Of a stretch of 64,000 nt of DNA, positions 1 to 10,703 are shown in pieces. This DNA comes from Ceratobasidium sp. AG-K (taxonomy: Eukaryota > Basidiomycota > Agaricomycetes > Cantharellales > Ceratobasidiaceae). The stretch covers positions 9,424,001-9,488,000 of the forward strand of contig JAWNGF010000001.1 of NCBI GenBank assembly GCA_037039685.1, written 5' to 3'. Position numbers and translations under genes: made by a program. How positions within the stretch are numbered: position 1 is the stretch's first letter; every line of letters begins with the position of its first letter. The notes under the pieces are model-generated. The model was not told the DNA's origin. It saw only the letters and a list, made by a program, of their open reading frames with translations, and did no database searches.

Positions 1-1159
1 AAAAGTCCCAAGGAGATATGGGATTCGATGGATCAAGACTCGGGAATTGAAAGCTTAGGATGGGGGTAAGAATAGGGAAGGAGGAAACGTCGAAGCCGGC
101 AGTTGGACGGACATCCCCATCGTACCGAGGAGGGGCTATAGCATATACCGACAGAAGGGGAGACTGAAGTGAAGGGTTATCCATTCCTCCAATACTGGAT
201 GAGTAAAGCACTAGATGATCTTTATCGAGCAAAGTAAAGCTGCAGATACCTGTGGATGAGGCAATCCTATGATGTAGTACTCCAGACTTCCAATCGAATA
301 CCAGGACTTCATATGAGGAACCGTGAGGATTTGATAGCTTGATCATGAGAAGGCTTCCCATGATCGTCATCGTAGTACTATCGAGGTTGCCCGACTTTAT
401 TGGAAATACTAGTTGAATAGTAATAAGGGGACTTCGTGCAGCTCGTGCGGCTGATCCCCGAAACGCGCAACGGAAATGAACATGTGGGCTATCCGGACTG
501 AAGTCGTCGATTACCGGGTTAGTCGGGTGATATGTGCTCAAATAAACAGGCAAACCTTTCATCATCAACCGAAAGCAGGATAGCTATACCTTGTTCGTCA
601 TCTACCGCGCATTGACGGAAGTTGACAATATCCGGTTTCCTTTCATGCGGGTATGTATCATCAAAGTAAAGCATCTCGAATGAATCCGGATATTTTGGGA
701 CCCCGTGCGAGGAGAACAGCTTTAAAAAACATTCCCCATTGACATCCCATGATATGGCTTCATGCTCGTTTCGAGCGTGGGTGAAATCGGGGTAGATATC
801 TAGGTGATACCACCCTTCGATACATATCCACGTAAGCGATCAGCTGTGCTAATGTTATCGTGTCCCGCTTACTATCTCTATACAGGCGCATGTCCCGCAG
901 GGCTTCCGGGTTACTTAGCCGTGGCCACCTTTTTTCGAGCCAATCAAGGCCATTTGTGTCAAGCTCTACCGCTACTTGAAGGAGGGGGGAGGCTGATACT
1001 ATTTGGTAGTTTCTTTTACATGTCTGAACAAATAGCCAACCTACGCCAAGCAAAACAAGGGATGACATGACTTGCCGCAGCAAACTGTAAAATCGCCCGA
1101 TAGTCGCAAAACTGCAGCACATGGACAATTAATTCGTCGGCCAAGTGATTCGATGACAT
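1..1159 (-). CDS. F-box protein, cut off by the left window edge
   Basis: This is the 5' part of a gene running off the left edge. The start codon is the ATG read at 1159-1157, and exon 1 (1159-1076) gives an F-box-like helix (LADELIVHVLQFCDYRAILQ) that lines up with the two F-box genes at 49 and 52 kb. Exon 2 begins at 1023 with TCKRNY, matching TCRRYF and TCKRHF of those paralogues. Downstream exons encode VLVFDWKSGVLHHRIAS and DKDHLVLYSSS, counterparts of IWIWDWASGTVLGRI and DAQHLLIFEA. The first intron (1075-1024) starts with GCAAGT, so it is a GC-AG intron. A short intron near 589-556 is needed to keep frame, but its boundaries are uncertain. F-box proteins usually recruit substrates to SCF ubiquitin ligases; the target here is unknown. 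The stop codon and C-terminus lie outside the window. Confidence 0.75.
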
Positions 1160-2135
1160 GTCGAGCGCTTCTTGTACCAATGTAAGTTCTGCGGCCAGGA
1201 TTTTCAGCGGGGGTGTAGGTTGAGTTCAACGACGGTGAGAGTTGGTGGTTCTCTGGTGGCTAACGTCGGGGGATCACGTGTGTAGCTTACAAGGGTTGAC
1301 GCTGAAAGTGGAGGGGCGATTTCCTTTTTGGAAAACGAGAGTGTTACGGTTGCAATTCGTTCGAGAAGCAAAGGAGTTGACTTATCTCTTCCGCCATTCT
1401 ATCTACCCAGCATTCGCGCCACCTCGGGGTCTTATATATCATGAGCACTATGGGCCCTAAAACTTCGTATTTTACGGAGTTTGATCCCAGTCCTTGGCAA
1501 AACACGGAGTTAATCACCGTATCCAGCGTCGAGATCAAGGCACTCCAACGACCGCTGACCAAGATACGAGGTTTACCGCCGTGTTTTGCCAACGACACGG
1601 AGGAAACCTCCGCATAAACCTCCGTATTTTACGGAGATTTGGGGTCCACGGTGGAGATTTGCTTAAATTAGCAACTTGTTAGGCTATGCCAGGCCAAGAG
1701 TCAGTGATGTGACCGCGGTGTATTGAATCAGCGCATACACAGTCAATATACCAAATGATAAGCGCATTGCAAATCGTTCGCCGACAAGCGTTCAACCCTG
1801 CGTTCAAGCCCAATTCAGATATCTTCTCAGAATATTTCCACTATTGCACCAGTTCCAAAAACACACCTCGTGCAATCGTTCACGCCGTTATACCTCGATT
1901 CAAGCTACCCAGTACTGATAACTGAGCATACGATTATACAAGTTAGTTACATTTAGAGCTCTACATACTCTTTGATTTGCGCATATACCACCTCCCCCAA
2001 CCTCCTTTCAGCCCAACCACCCAACCGCGCGATCACACCGGCACCGATTTCAAATCGAAACTCAACAAGCGCCCAACCCCGCACTCAAAATTAACCTCGA
2101 CCACTCCTCAAAACACTCCCACTACTAGCTTCGAA
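1160..2135. other. Divergent intergenic region between F-box gene and RRP8
   Basis: This stretch is the shared upstream region of two divergent genes. I see no convincing coding exon. It contains the foldback element at 1463-1641, listed separately. The rest shows no feature I can support. Confidence 0.5.
1463..1641. repeat. Small foldback (MITE-like) inverted repeat
   Basis: TTGGCAAAACACGG at 1494-1507 recurs as its exact reverse complement CCGTGTTTTGCCAA at 1579-1592. Outside these, TTCGTATTTTACGGAG (from 1464) and CTCCGTATTTTACGGAG (about 1620-1636) extend the symmetry, and the latter is itself nearly palindromic. The whole can fold into a nested hairpin of roughly 180 bp. It has no coding capacity. 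A degenerate non-autonomous transposon is the likeliest explanation; no clear target-site duplication was found. Confidence 0.55.
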
Positions 2136-3605
2136 ATGTTGTTCGAATCCGGCTGGGACACGAAATCTAGTAATATTGCCCTAATATCGTCCTCTTCGGC
2201 TAAATCCAAAGATAGGAGAAAGTCGAAGGATGGCGGGTTGGGAGCGGGAACGGGAACGGGAGCGGGAGTGGGTCCGAGTATTAATTTGGACAAGTTACTG
2301 AAGAAGATGGTGGATGTCGGTGCAGAGAAAGGCGGGAAGGGAAAGGGAAAGAGCAGGGAGGAAGGCAAGGGAAAGGCTGGTGGGGAGTTTGCAGGGAAGA
2401 GTGGAAATAAGGATAAGGAGAGGCGGGCGGGAGGGAAGAACAAGCCGGCCGGTGGGGAGAAGGTCAAGACACCAGCAGGAGAGAAGGGCAAGGTGAGACC
2501 GACCGGGGAGGAGGCGAAGGAGTCGGAGGCTGGGCCGCGAGGAGAGAAACGCAAGGCAGCAGATAAGCCTGCGATGGAATCGGACAAGACGAAGAGGCGG
2601 AAGAAGGATAAAAAGGACAAGCCAAAACCTGCACCAAAGGAGGATACGAAATCTGCCGAACCAGCGCCAACCAAGCCGATCGAGGAAGAGGAAGAGGATG
2701 ACGAGGAACTAGAAGGAACAAGCGAGCTACAACAGCTCATGCGCAAAAACTTGCAAGGGTCCAAATTTAGGTACGAAACCAGCGCACGCAATTTACCAAA
2801 AGTTAAATTTGTTATAGGATCATCAACGAAAAGCTGTACAAGTCCTCGAGCAGCGATGCACAAGAAATGATACGCAACGAGCCTCAGATGTATACCGAAG
2901 CAAGTCCCTCCGCTTTACATTCCCTCTGTAGACTAACTTGGTGGCAGTACCACAGAGGGTTCCGACACCAGACAAAATTCTGGCCCACCAACCCCGTCGA
3001 CCTCATCTCGACCTCGCTCTCCACTCTCCCCGAACGAAGCCTCATAGTCGACCTCGGCTGCGGCGACGCCCAACTCGCCAAAACACTCGTCCCTAAAGGC
3101 CTCAACGTCCTCTCCTACGACCTCGTCAACGACAACAAATGGGTCGTCGACACGGATATTTGCACACGCATTCCTCTACCAGGAAACCAAGCCGCTGTAG
3201 TTGATGCATGCGTGTGCAGTCTAAGTCTGATGAGTACGAATTGGATAGGGTGTGCGAATGAAGTGTGGAGGGTGCTTCGTCTAGGGTGAGTCGTATGCTT
3301 GGTCACCGTGCGGGGGTTGATTTGTAGTGGCCGGTTTGTGGTCGCGGAGGTGACGAGTCGGTTTAAGGATACGGATGAGTTTGTACGGGTGTTGGGAGAG
3401 CTTGGGTTCGAGTTGGTTGAGCAGGTGTGTTTTTGTGCTTCTGTGGCTGTATTGTCATTGACAGTCGAGGTAGAACGCACCGAGCACACACTTCCTGCTA
3501 TTCGAATTTCGCAAAGTCGAAAGAGGAGACATTACAGTCTCATGGGAGAGCATACGCTCAAGTGCAGAAGGATTGCTCAAACCATGCGAGTACAAGCGTC
3601 GGTAG
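2136..3605 (+). CDS. RRP8: Ribosomal RNA-processing protein 8 (SAM-dependent rRNA methyltransferase)
   Basis: RRP8 methylates N1 of an adenosine in the large-subunit rRNA in the nucleolus. The model is five exons (2136-2770, 2818-2899, 2948-3285, 3328-3424, 3474-3605), giving 427 residues. The N-terminal ~200 residues are Lys/Gly/Glu-rich and disordered, typical of nucleolar proteins. The C-terminal half carries the family signature: INEKLYKSSS, YHRGFRHQ, WPTNPVDLI, the SAM-binding VDLGCGDAQLA, CSLSLMSTNW, RVLRLGGRFVVAEVTSRF and the terminal THFLLFEFRK strand. The start MLFESGWD was chosen because fungal RRP8 proteins start this way; an in-frame upstream ATG at 1977 adds 53 poorly conserved residues. 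Intron 2 (2900-2947) is a GC-AG intron with donor GCAAGT and a CTAAC branch site. Its length of 48 nt would keep frame if retained, but YHRGF joins correctly only when it is removed. Confidence 0.93.
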
Positions 3606-3702
3606 AATTAGCGATACGCATGGATGACGAGACGAAAAGGAATGATGCATAATATGACAACGTGTCTTGTTTGCGCATGTTTACCCCGGTCCGCCACGTT
3701 AA

Positions 3703-5330
3703 ATGGAGGCTGCGGGCTGTGATCCTCCAACCACAATGGCGACCACAGACGACTCGATGCTTTCGCACATTAGTGTTTTAAACACGCATACCAAGGCGCC
3801 GTTGACGCTGGCTGTGCCACCTGGGGCGAGGGTTGCTGACCTCAAGACGGCGATCGCTGAGCGATGCCCGGGTCAGCCCAAGCCCAACGGGCAGAGGATT
3901 ATCTGGAAGGGCAGGATTGTTGTGGATGAAGAGGTCGTGGGCGATATATGGAAGGCAAGTCCATAGATATATTATGTTTAATTAAGCTAATTTGTAGCAG
4001 CCTGGAGAGGATACCCACACCGTTCATCTCGCTGTCCATCCCTCGGCTTGGTCTTCCTCTCCAACAGACGACGAACCCCGACCTGCACCAGAGCCAACAC
4101 CAGCGCCCACCTCACCTTCGTATTTTCCGACACTTCCGGCCGGTGCAGCCCTACCCAGTCCACTCCTTTCTGCACTCGGTCAACCCACTCCCAATCCTTT
4201 ACCAACACAGCACAGTGTAGCTAAGGATTATGTCATGTTTCACCATACAAATGCACTCCGGGTCATGGCCGGACAACCCCTCGAACAGTGGACAAGCCCG
4301 TGGGGAATCGACCAGGCCAACGCCGCCCATTGGGCATTCCTCGGATTCACCGCCGCTGGGCAGGTATTTCCGCTTATTTTAATGTCGCCGTATCCACCCC
4401 AGTCGGCGTCTGAGCAGGGTCTGGAATATGCGTTTGTGACGGTCGAGTGAGTAATTAAGCCATGACGTTATACCCCACTCACTCCCACGTAGTAACCGCC
4501 CGTACCTCCAACTCCTCAACCCGGGTGCATCTCCCACACCCATGCAAGCACACGCGATTAAAGTCCTCGGAACTACGCTCGGACTGATCCCCCACCTCGA
4601 TGAACTCGCTCCATCACTTCACCTCCCTTTGTTACAACTCGGCCAACAACTCACACCGCCCCGACCCACCGCCAACGCACAAGCTTCGGCTCAGCGCCTA
4701 CGCCGACTCGCCGTCGCACTCCGCACATTCGTTCCGCTCTCGTTCACACTACTACGTGCCTCGCTCTTTATTGCTTTTTTCCCACAGGCCCGAGAACCCC
4801 TCTGGCTGACTGTCATCATCGGCGTTGTGCTCTACGAAGCCCGGCTGATTATTAACCGCGCAAATAACGCGGTCCCCAACGTTCCCGACCCAAACAATCC
4901 CACTCCCGTCGGACCTCAACGTCCCAACCCCACTCGCCCATCACCCAACTTTCAAACCCTCCTCGACCGTGCGACACTCAGCGGTGTCGACTCTGAAGCA
5001 GCACTATTGGATCTCGACGTCCCCGAACGCGACCTCCGACCAGCTCCATCCGATCTCTCCACCCTCCGCGAATGGACAATGCGCGCACGTTCGTTCGTCC
5101 TCTTGCTCTGCGTAACCCTCGTCCCAGCAGCCTGGGCACGCCGACGCGAGGCCTTGCGACTGCGTGAAGGCAGAGTACGCGTGGTGTATGGCGAACGTGC
5201 AAATGCGATCCGGTTCGAGGGTGAGAGCGATATAAGTATGTTGGGTGATAAACGGCGCGAGGCGTTGAGTGGGTGGAGGAGGGGCTATGTGGAGCGTGTG
5301 TTGGATGGGATCGAGGAGCATGTCGAGTGA
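3703..5330 (+). CDS. ER-membrane ubiquitin-like protein (HERP/Usa1 or Dsc3 type)
   Basis: The product is about 512 residues from exons 3703-3954, 3998-4446 and 4493-5330. Residues about 20-100 form a ubiquitin-like fold (LTLAVPPGARVADLKTAI, QRIIWKGRIV, then THTVHLAV), followed by a Pro-rich linker. The C-terminal half has hydrophobic segments (PLSFTLLRASLFIAFF, LWLTVIIGVVLYEARLII, and a later ARSFVLLLCVTLVPAAW). This layout fits ER-anchored UBL proteins of ubiquitin-ligase complexes, either HERP/Usa1 (Hrd1 ERAD) or Dsc3 (Golgi DSC/TUL complex); I cannot decide between them. The first intron (3955-3997) is GC-AG with donor GCAAGT. A second in-frame ATG at 3736 has an equally good context and could be the true start. 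A possible 39-nt in-frame intron at about 4364-4402 cannot be excluded. A broken copy of the membrane region lies at 7780-7930. Confidence 0.7.
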
Positions 5331-6355
5331 TTTGGTTTTGGTTTTGCACATGGATTTGTTTCTATTGCTCGTTTTTATCTTATAAATGTTTTGTGGAATG
5401 AAATCACTTTTTACAATCCGCTGGGGTGACTTGGGGTATTGGCTCTTGTGGTCACCGTTTTGTGAACTTCGAGCACTTGATCGTATCGAATGGTGGCAAC
5501 GACGATCGGGCTACACTTGTTCTAATTTAGGCACATATGGATGACCAAGACTCAATCACGTGACACTGCCCATTCTGGTGAACCACGTTCGAGACCGCCG
5601 CCGGCGCGGGGGATCGACCCTCGCTTGGCTTCCCTCGGATTCTTGCGTGCTCAGCGATACGATCCATTTCCTGAGCTGTATGTTCGAACTCGAAGTCTTC
5701 ACCAGCTTTACTCTGGACCTACACGGAGCGCAAACCCCCGAACCGAGGGATGTTCGACTACTCTCACGCCGGCCAAATGGGGTATCTGAACCTATCGCTG
5801 TGATCTACGCAGGCACCCCCCGCGCCTCTCGTGAGGTAAGCGCGACATATTCCCCGCATTCAATTTCTCTCTACACACTCTGTTCGGTTCGTGCTGTGGA
5901 TGTGGTCCAGGTGAGTCTTCGATGATTCGACATCACTCCTTCATATATTGGCGTGTATGTAAGTTGCTTGTCCCACGGGCTTTACGGGTATGCGATAGAA
6001 CGGATCAGTGGAGCAATGACTGGTAAGTTCGCTACCGAGACCGTCTGGAAACCTTACGGAATATCGATTTTAGAATCAAGTTTCCTTAATTAAGTGCTGA
6101 CTATTGGCGTTTATCGAGCCATCCCGACGAGTCATGGTTTGATAATCAGTCACACCAAGGGCTTGTCTCGTCGACAGAATCAAGACAAAGTAGACAGCTT
6201 GGTTCGTTAACCCACGGCCACTTGAGACTCCAGCTGTCATTTCTGGGGTACGCACCACATGTTGCAGGCCATTCTTCGCTGTCAGTCCGCGCGGACACGA
6301 CTCTCCGCGGAAGACACTATACCAGAACGTGCGTCGAGAGACATGTATGCAAGAA
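5331..6355. other. Intergenic, with unassigned short ORF
   Basis: This stretch follows the HERP-like gene and precedes protease copy 1. An open frame at 5560-5925 (121 codons) has no family motif that I recognise, and its composition does not resemble the neighbouring genes. I do not support it as a gene. Nothing else is evident. Confidence 0.35.
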
Positions 6356-6363
6356 TATAAAAG
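6356..6363 (+). promoter_or_regulatory. TATA box of M43 protease copy 1
   Basis: TATAAAAG lies 71 nt before the start codon. Copies 2-6 have a TATA-like element at 55-76 nt, which supports a shared core-promoter layout. The promoter still looks intact although the gene is broken. Confidence 0.6.
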
Positions 6364-6426
6364 CTACAGCGAGACGTCGCCCAGACCCATCGGTCACTCG
6401 ATTCACCAGTTACCAGCTCTTTCATC

Positions 6427-7542
6427 ATGCTCTTCGCTGCGTTCACCGCTCTCGCTCTCAGTGTCACTTCTGCCGTGGCTGCTCCTTATCACAACCTCAC
6501 CGACCTTTGCGGTTCTGCCCCAAGGTATATGCTCTTTCTTTGCTCTCGAGTCTTGATTAACTAGACATTATTGTAGCGCAGCGGAAGTTGCTGCCGCCGA
6601 GGCTCACTTTGCGGCCCACAAGGTGTCGCCCAAGACGGGCACAGGCTCCAAGTTTGCTGCCACCATTGAGGTGTACTGGCACGTTATCCAGTCCGGTACA
6701 TGTATGCTCTTTCTTTACTCGTGGAAACTGTGGATATTCATTTCCTTCAGCTTTGAGCCAGGGGAACATTCCTGCTTCTCAAATCACCGCTTCACTCAAT
6801 GTCTTGAACCAAGACTATGCCGGGAGCGGCATTAGTTTTACTCTCGCGAGCACAGACCGTACCACCAATGCGTAAGTGCATCCGATAACTTGATCAAGTA
6901 GCGTTTCTAACTACAGATTCTAGGGACTGGTTCCTCCGCTCGGCGAGGGGCGATGCCCTCCAGACCGCGATGAAAACTGCATTGCACAAGGGAGACGCTT
7001 CTAAGCTCAACATCTATACTGTCTCGTTTGCCCAGTCTCCGCGTCCCAACCTCTTGGGATATGCCACTTTCCCGGATTCCTACGCCGGCAACCCCACCGA
7101 TGACGGCGTTGTTATCCGCTACTCGACTGTCCCTGGTGGCACAGCCGCCCCCTTCAACCTCGGCAAGACTCTCACCCACGAGGTTGGTCACTGGCTCGGT
7201 CTGTATCGCACGTTCTAGGGTGGATGCTCTGGCAATGGCGACTTTGTGAGCGATACTCCCCCACAAGTTACCGCGGCCAGTGGCTGCCCCGTCGGTCAGG
7301 ATTCTTGCTCTGGTGGAGGAGTTGACGCGTGAGTAGGCTTGGTCCGGTAGTATGGGTTGACTAACATGTTGGCATCAAAAATTCACAACTATATGGACTA
7401 CTCGGACGATGCTTGCCTGACCGAGGTATGTGGTTTATTGAAATGCGCCTGGCTTGCCGACTGACGGTGGATAAAGTTCTCGCCTGGCCAGATTGTTCGT
7501 CTCAAGGCACAAATTGCGACCTACCGCGGTATCAATGTTTGA
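6427..7542 (+). pseudogene. M43 metalloprotease copy 1, inactivated
   Basis: The six-exon layout of the cluster is fully preserved (6427-6524, 6577-6701, 6751-6871, 6924-7328, 7380-7425, 7477-7542; exons of 98, 125, 121, 405, 46 and 66 nt, identical to copy 2). The signal peptide MLFAAFTALALSVTSAVAA and pro-region are intact. Three lesions are visible. The zinc motif reads [11 protein letters not shown], so the third zinc ligand His is Arg. Two codons later the conserved CAG (Gln) of HTFQGG is TAG (7216-7218). The acceptor before exon 5 reads AA instead of AG (7378-7379). Downstream sequence still encodes DFVSDTPPQ, the Met-turn region [10 protein letters not shown] and FSPGQIVRLK. Loss appears recent because the rest is well conserved. 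A truncated secreted protein of about 200 residues is possible but would lack an active site. Confidence 0.9.
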
Positions 7543-7779
7543 GCTGGCCAGGTTGGCGCCATGCTTGAAAGGAAGTTGGCTCTATATATACCTGTTTCAA
7601 ACAGGCCTATCATTTGGACGTGGCTTGTATCCATCGGTCAGCTTTGAATTTATACGTCAAATGTCAATATCGTGTACGCTGGGATGTCTCAAAAGAGAAA
7701 TTCCCCGAGTTTTTTTTATAAGCCTCCACATAAACGGCGATGCCAATCGGAGGTAACCATGCCCATATTATCTATATTG
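7543..7779. other. 3' flank of the protease pseudogene
   Basis: This short AT-richer stretch lies between the broken protease and the HERP-like relic. No coding signal is seen in it. Confidence 0.4.
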
Positions 7780-7930
7780 GTGACGTTCGTTCTCGCTCTT
7801 GTCACTTTCCCCCCGCGAGTCCGAGAATCCCTCTGGTGACGGTCATCACTGGCGTCATGTTCTACGATGCTCGAATGATTATCAACCGCTTCAATAATGC
7901 TGTGCCTAATGTTTCCGGTTCCAACAAACT
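7780..7930 (+). pseudogene. Relic of the HERP-like gene (membrane-segment fragment)
   Basis: Translation gives FPPASPRIPLVTVITGVMFY then DARMIINRFNNAVPNV, which aligns with FPQAREPLWLTVIIGVVLYE and ARLIINRANNAVPNV of the gene at 3703-5330 (parent region about 4744-4905). Only this fragment of about 50 codons remains; there is no UBL domain, start or C-terminus. A small indel breaks the Leu-Trp-Leu-Thr match. It lies about 3 kb from its parent, in the same orientation, directly beside the palindromic element. It is most simply a decayed partial duplication. Confidence 0.7.
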
Positions 7931-8019
7931 ATTGCCACATGTGAAGGGGGATGGTGTCGAAACTTGAGAAGCAGGTGCGCACTGTTTTCTCAACTGTGCG
8001 ATCACACCCGAGTTCGAAT

Positions 8020-8655
8020 GTACACTGCCACGAAAATTGATTGCACCACGTGACCGCAAATCGTTCATCCGCCCAAGCTGGCTGAACTACGAGGACTGGG
8101 AGCATGAAAATATTACTGTAGATACATATATAGTATACAATTATGATGGATAAAACACAAACCGAATCGACTGGGAAAATACGGAGATATGGCTGAACAA
8201 AGTTTGGAGCTGGTGCAATCATTTTTCTTGTCGGGAGCAGCAAGACAAGAGCCAGAAGGTCACCGGGATAAAACCCGAACCAAAATTATTATGAAATGTC
8301 GAATCTATGCTGTAGAGTAGAGTAACAAAATCATACACATTGTGCAAGCCATTACGCAGTCTCAGAGGCTATATGAGTCCAAGAAGGCTGAACCATTATC
8401 CGAGAGATAGTTCACTAAACACTAGGGATGAAGAAACACTTCATTAGGAGGAATGGTTTGTGGACCCACACAGATTCTCAAAACCAGGTACAGATCTTGT
8501 TTGAGGCTCTGCCTCACCCGGGATAGGGGAACCACTGGTTTTCGATAAAACTTGTCGAAATTGTATGCGCGTTTGCGCACCAGAAAGCGCAACGAATCCA
8601 ACAAGATTTGGTACAATGGTGCGTCGCATGTACGAGGATCTATGTGCCAAGTTTC
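8020..8655 (+). repeat. Left arm of the palindrome
   Basis: This is the reverse complement of 8807-9442. Position i pairs with 17462 minus i without gaps at all points checked, and mismatches begin only inside the arm end near 8656. Confidence 0.85.
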
Positions 8656-9439
8656 GGATTGATTGCTCTAAAACTAAGAGTAATTCATAGGGAATCAAAT
8701 GGGATGATATCAAGCTCGCTATGAAATTGATAGTCAAATTAATCTCTTGGGCCAGATTCTTGATCTGTCTGATATGATGCACCCTTAGTTTTGAAGCTAT
8801 CAACCTGAAACTTGGCACATAGATCCTCGTACATGCGACGCACCATTGTACCAAATCTTGTTGGATTCGTTGCGCTTTCTGGTGCGCAAACGCGCATACA
8901 ATTTCGACAAGTTTTATCGAAAACCAGTGGTTCCCCTATCCCGGGTGAGGCAGAGCCTCAAACAAGATCTGTACCTGGTTTTGAGAATCTGTGTGGGTCC
9001 ACAAACCATTCCTCCTAATGAAGTGTTTCTTCATCCCTAGTGTTTAGTGAACTATCTCTCGGATAATGGTTCAGCCTTCTTGGACTCATATAGCCTCTGA
9101 GACTGCGTAATGGCTTGCACAATGTGTATGATTTTGTTACTCTACTCTACAGCATAGATTCGACATTTCATAATAATTTTGGTTCGGGTTTTATCCCGGT
9201 GACCTTCTGGCTCTTGTCTTGCTGCTCCCGACAAGAAAAATGATTGCACCAGCTCCAAACTTTGTTCAGCCATATCTCCGTATTTTCCCAGTCGATTCGG
9301 TTTGTGTTTTATCCATCATAATTGTATACTATATATGTATCTACAGTAATATTTTCATGCTCCCAGTCCTCGTAGTTCAGCCAGCTTGGGCGGATGAACG
9401 ATTTGCGGTCACGTGGTGCAATCAATTTTCGTGGCAGTG
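8023..9439. mobile_element. Large palindromic element with CACTG...CAGTG ends
   Basis: The two halves are inverted copies. The arms (8020-8655 and 8807-9442) look identical wherever compared, followed by a diverged inner zone (to about 8681 / 8781) and a central spacer of about 100 bp. The ends read TA-CACTGCCACGA and TCGTGGCAGTG-TA, so TA flanks both sides and could be the target-site duplication. CACTG/CAGTG ends recall CACTA (EnSpm) or Tc1/mariner-type TIRs. The arms carry mirrored short ORFs (64 codons at 8422-8616 minus and 8846-9040 plus) with no known motif. No transposase is present, so the element would be non-autonomous. An assembly-made inverted duplication is the alternative, though the diverged centre argues against it. 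Confidence 0.7.
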
Positions 9440-9442
9440 TAC
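8807..9442 (-). repeat. Right arm of the palindrome
   Basis: This is the inverted copy of 8020-8655. It ends in GTGGCAGTGTAC and is followed by unrelated sequence. Confidence 0.85.
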
Positions 9443-10645
9443 TTAGCTTTACGAGTACTCTCCTAGTTTGTTTGTCTCGAGTGCTGCTATATTTAGTCTG
9501 CGTAAGTTAAGGCACGGCGACCGCAACGGCCCTGCAATCGGGAAGCCACAGGGAAGGTCGGCGCTTCCAACCGGATCGAACCTCCCATGGCTGTGCCAGG
9601 GCTATTGGTCACAATCTTGGTCATAACCCCTATTCGCTCACATCCTTATGTTCCACCCACACCAAGTCCCATCCAGGTCTTCGAAAATTGTGAGACACCC
9701 AGTGAGCATTTGGGAGAGCTCTCCTCTGACTCAAGTGGCAACGCCCATGACAAGTGGTTGAGTGCTTGCTAGAGGCCGGGATAAGCGTTCCGTCGGCCGA
9801 CCCGCCTGTTCCTGAACATCGCCGAGGCTAAAGCGCCAACGATTTACGATCTCCCTAGCTCGTGGTAGTGTTACTAAACTAAAGGGCTATACGGACAATC
9901 TCATCGCCGGTTAACCTTTGTCTTATCGTGACCCATTATTATCAAGCCTGACCGACTTATCCCCGGTCCCAAACCCGATCCTCTCCGTCGCACTTAGACG
10001 AGTCCCAGAACTCGAATCCCCACACGAAGCATTCATGTACCATCCCCAATAATTCTCACGCCATCTACAGTATCCGGACCGTCACCTGCCTTTATCAGAG
10101 TGGGACACGCGTGCAAATGGTACTTCTTGACGAGCCAAGCCCGACATTCCGCCCGCTTCCGACTTCTTCGAAGCGCCTGGCATCTTGCTCGCGTGACGAT
10201 ATAGACGTGATCTGTCCGAGCGTTCTATGACTTCCCAAGGTTACCGCGTATGCGGGGTCAAGACGTGGTTCTTATCTTGGGCTTGACGGCTAGGCGGAGT
10301 GTGTCAGCTGGTGGTAGGTGACTCGTCTTGACTCGATTCAAGGAAAACTCTCGGAAATGTACCGCGCTCTCAGCGACATGATCGCTGTAGCTAATATTAT
10401 TGTATTACGACTACTTCGGCTTCAATCGGCGATCCCGTGGTAGCTAATTTGATTTGGTAATTGTTCATATCTAGCCGTTGTCTATTAATTTCTCCAAAAC
10501 CAATACGAAATAGTTGTCTTGGCTCTCAGATCCACGGCCCTGCTTGCACGTCGAGCATAGGCTCGTCACCGCATGCTGCAGGTCATGCATCGTTGCCAAC
10601 GCGCGGACACGACTCTTCGCTCGCGGCATTGAACACGGATGCGGC
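9443..10645. other. Gene-free stretch between palindrome and protease copy 2
   Basis: About 1.2 kb with only short frames. I recognise no protein family, tRNA or repeat unit here. The last 100-200 bases act as the upstream region of protease copy 2. Confidence 0.45.
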
Positions 10646-10652
10646 TATATAA
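10646..10652 (+). promoter_or_regulatory. TATA box of M43 protease copy 2
   Basis: TATATAA lies 58 nt before the start codon, at the position expected from the other copies. Confidence 0.55.
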
Positions 10653-10703
10653 CAGCACCTGTAATGTCACTCAGGCTCATCGGCCACTCAATTCACATTC
10701 GAC

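Noticed and set aside
2108..2863. 251-codon minus-strand frame rich in Ser and Pro
   Set aside because: It is the complement of the Lys/Glu/Gly-rich N-terminus of RRP8 and has no independent support.
7201..7230. Possibility that the TAG in protease copy 1 lies within an intron or is read through
   Set aside because: The exon has exactly the same length as in copy 2, there is no donor/acceptor pair around it, and two further lesions exist in the same gene.
8422..9040. Mirrored 64-codon frames in the palindrome arms as a duplicated gene
   Set aside because: No motif or start context, and the mirror image is fully explained by the inverted repeat.
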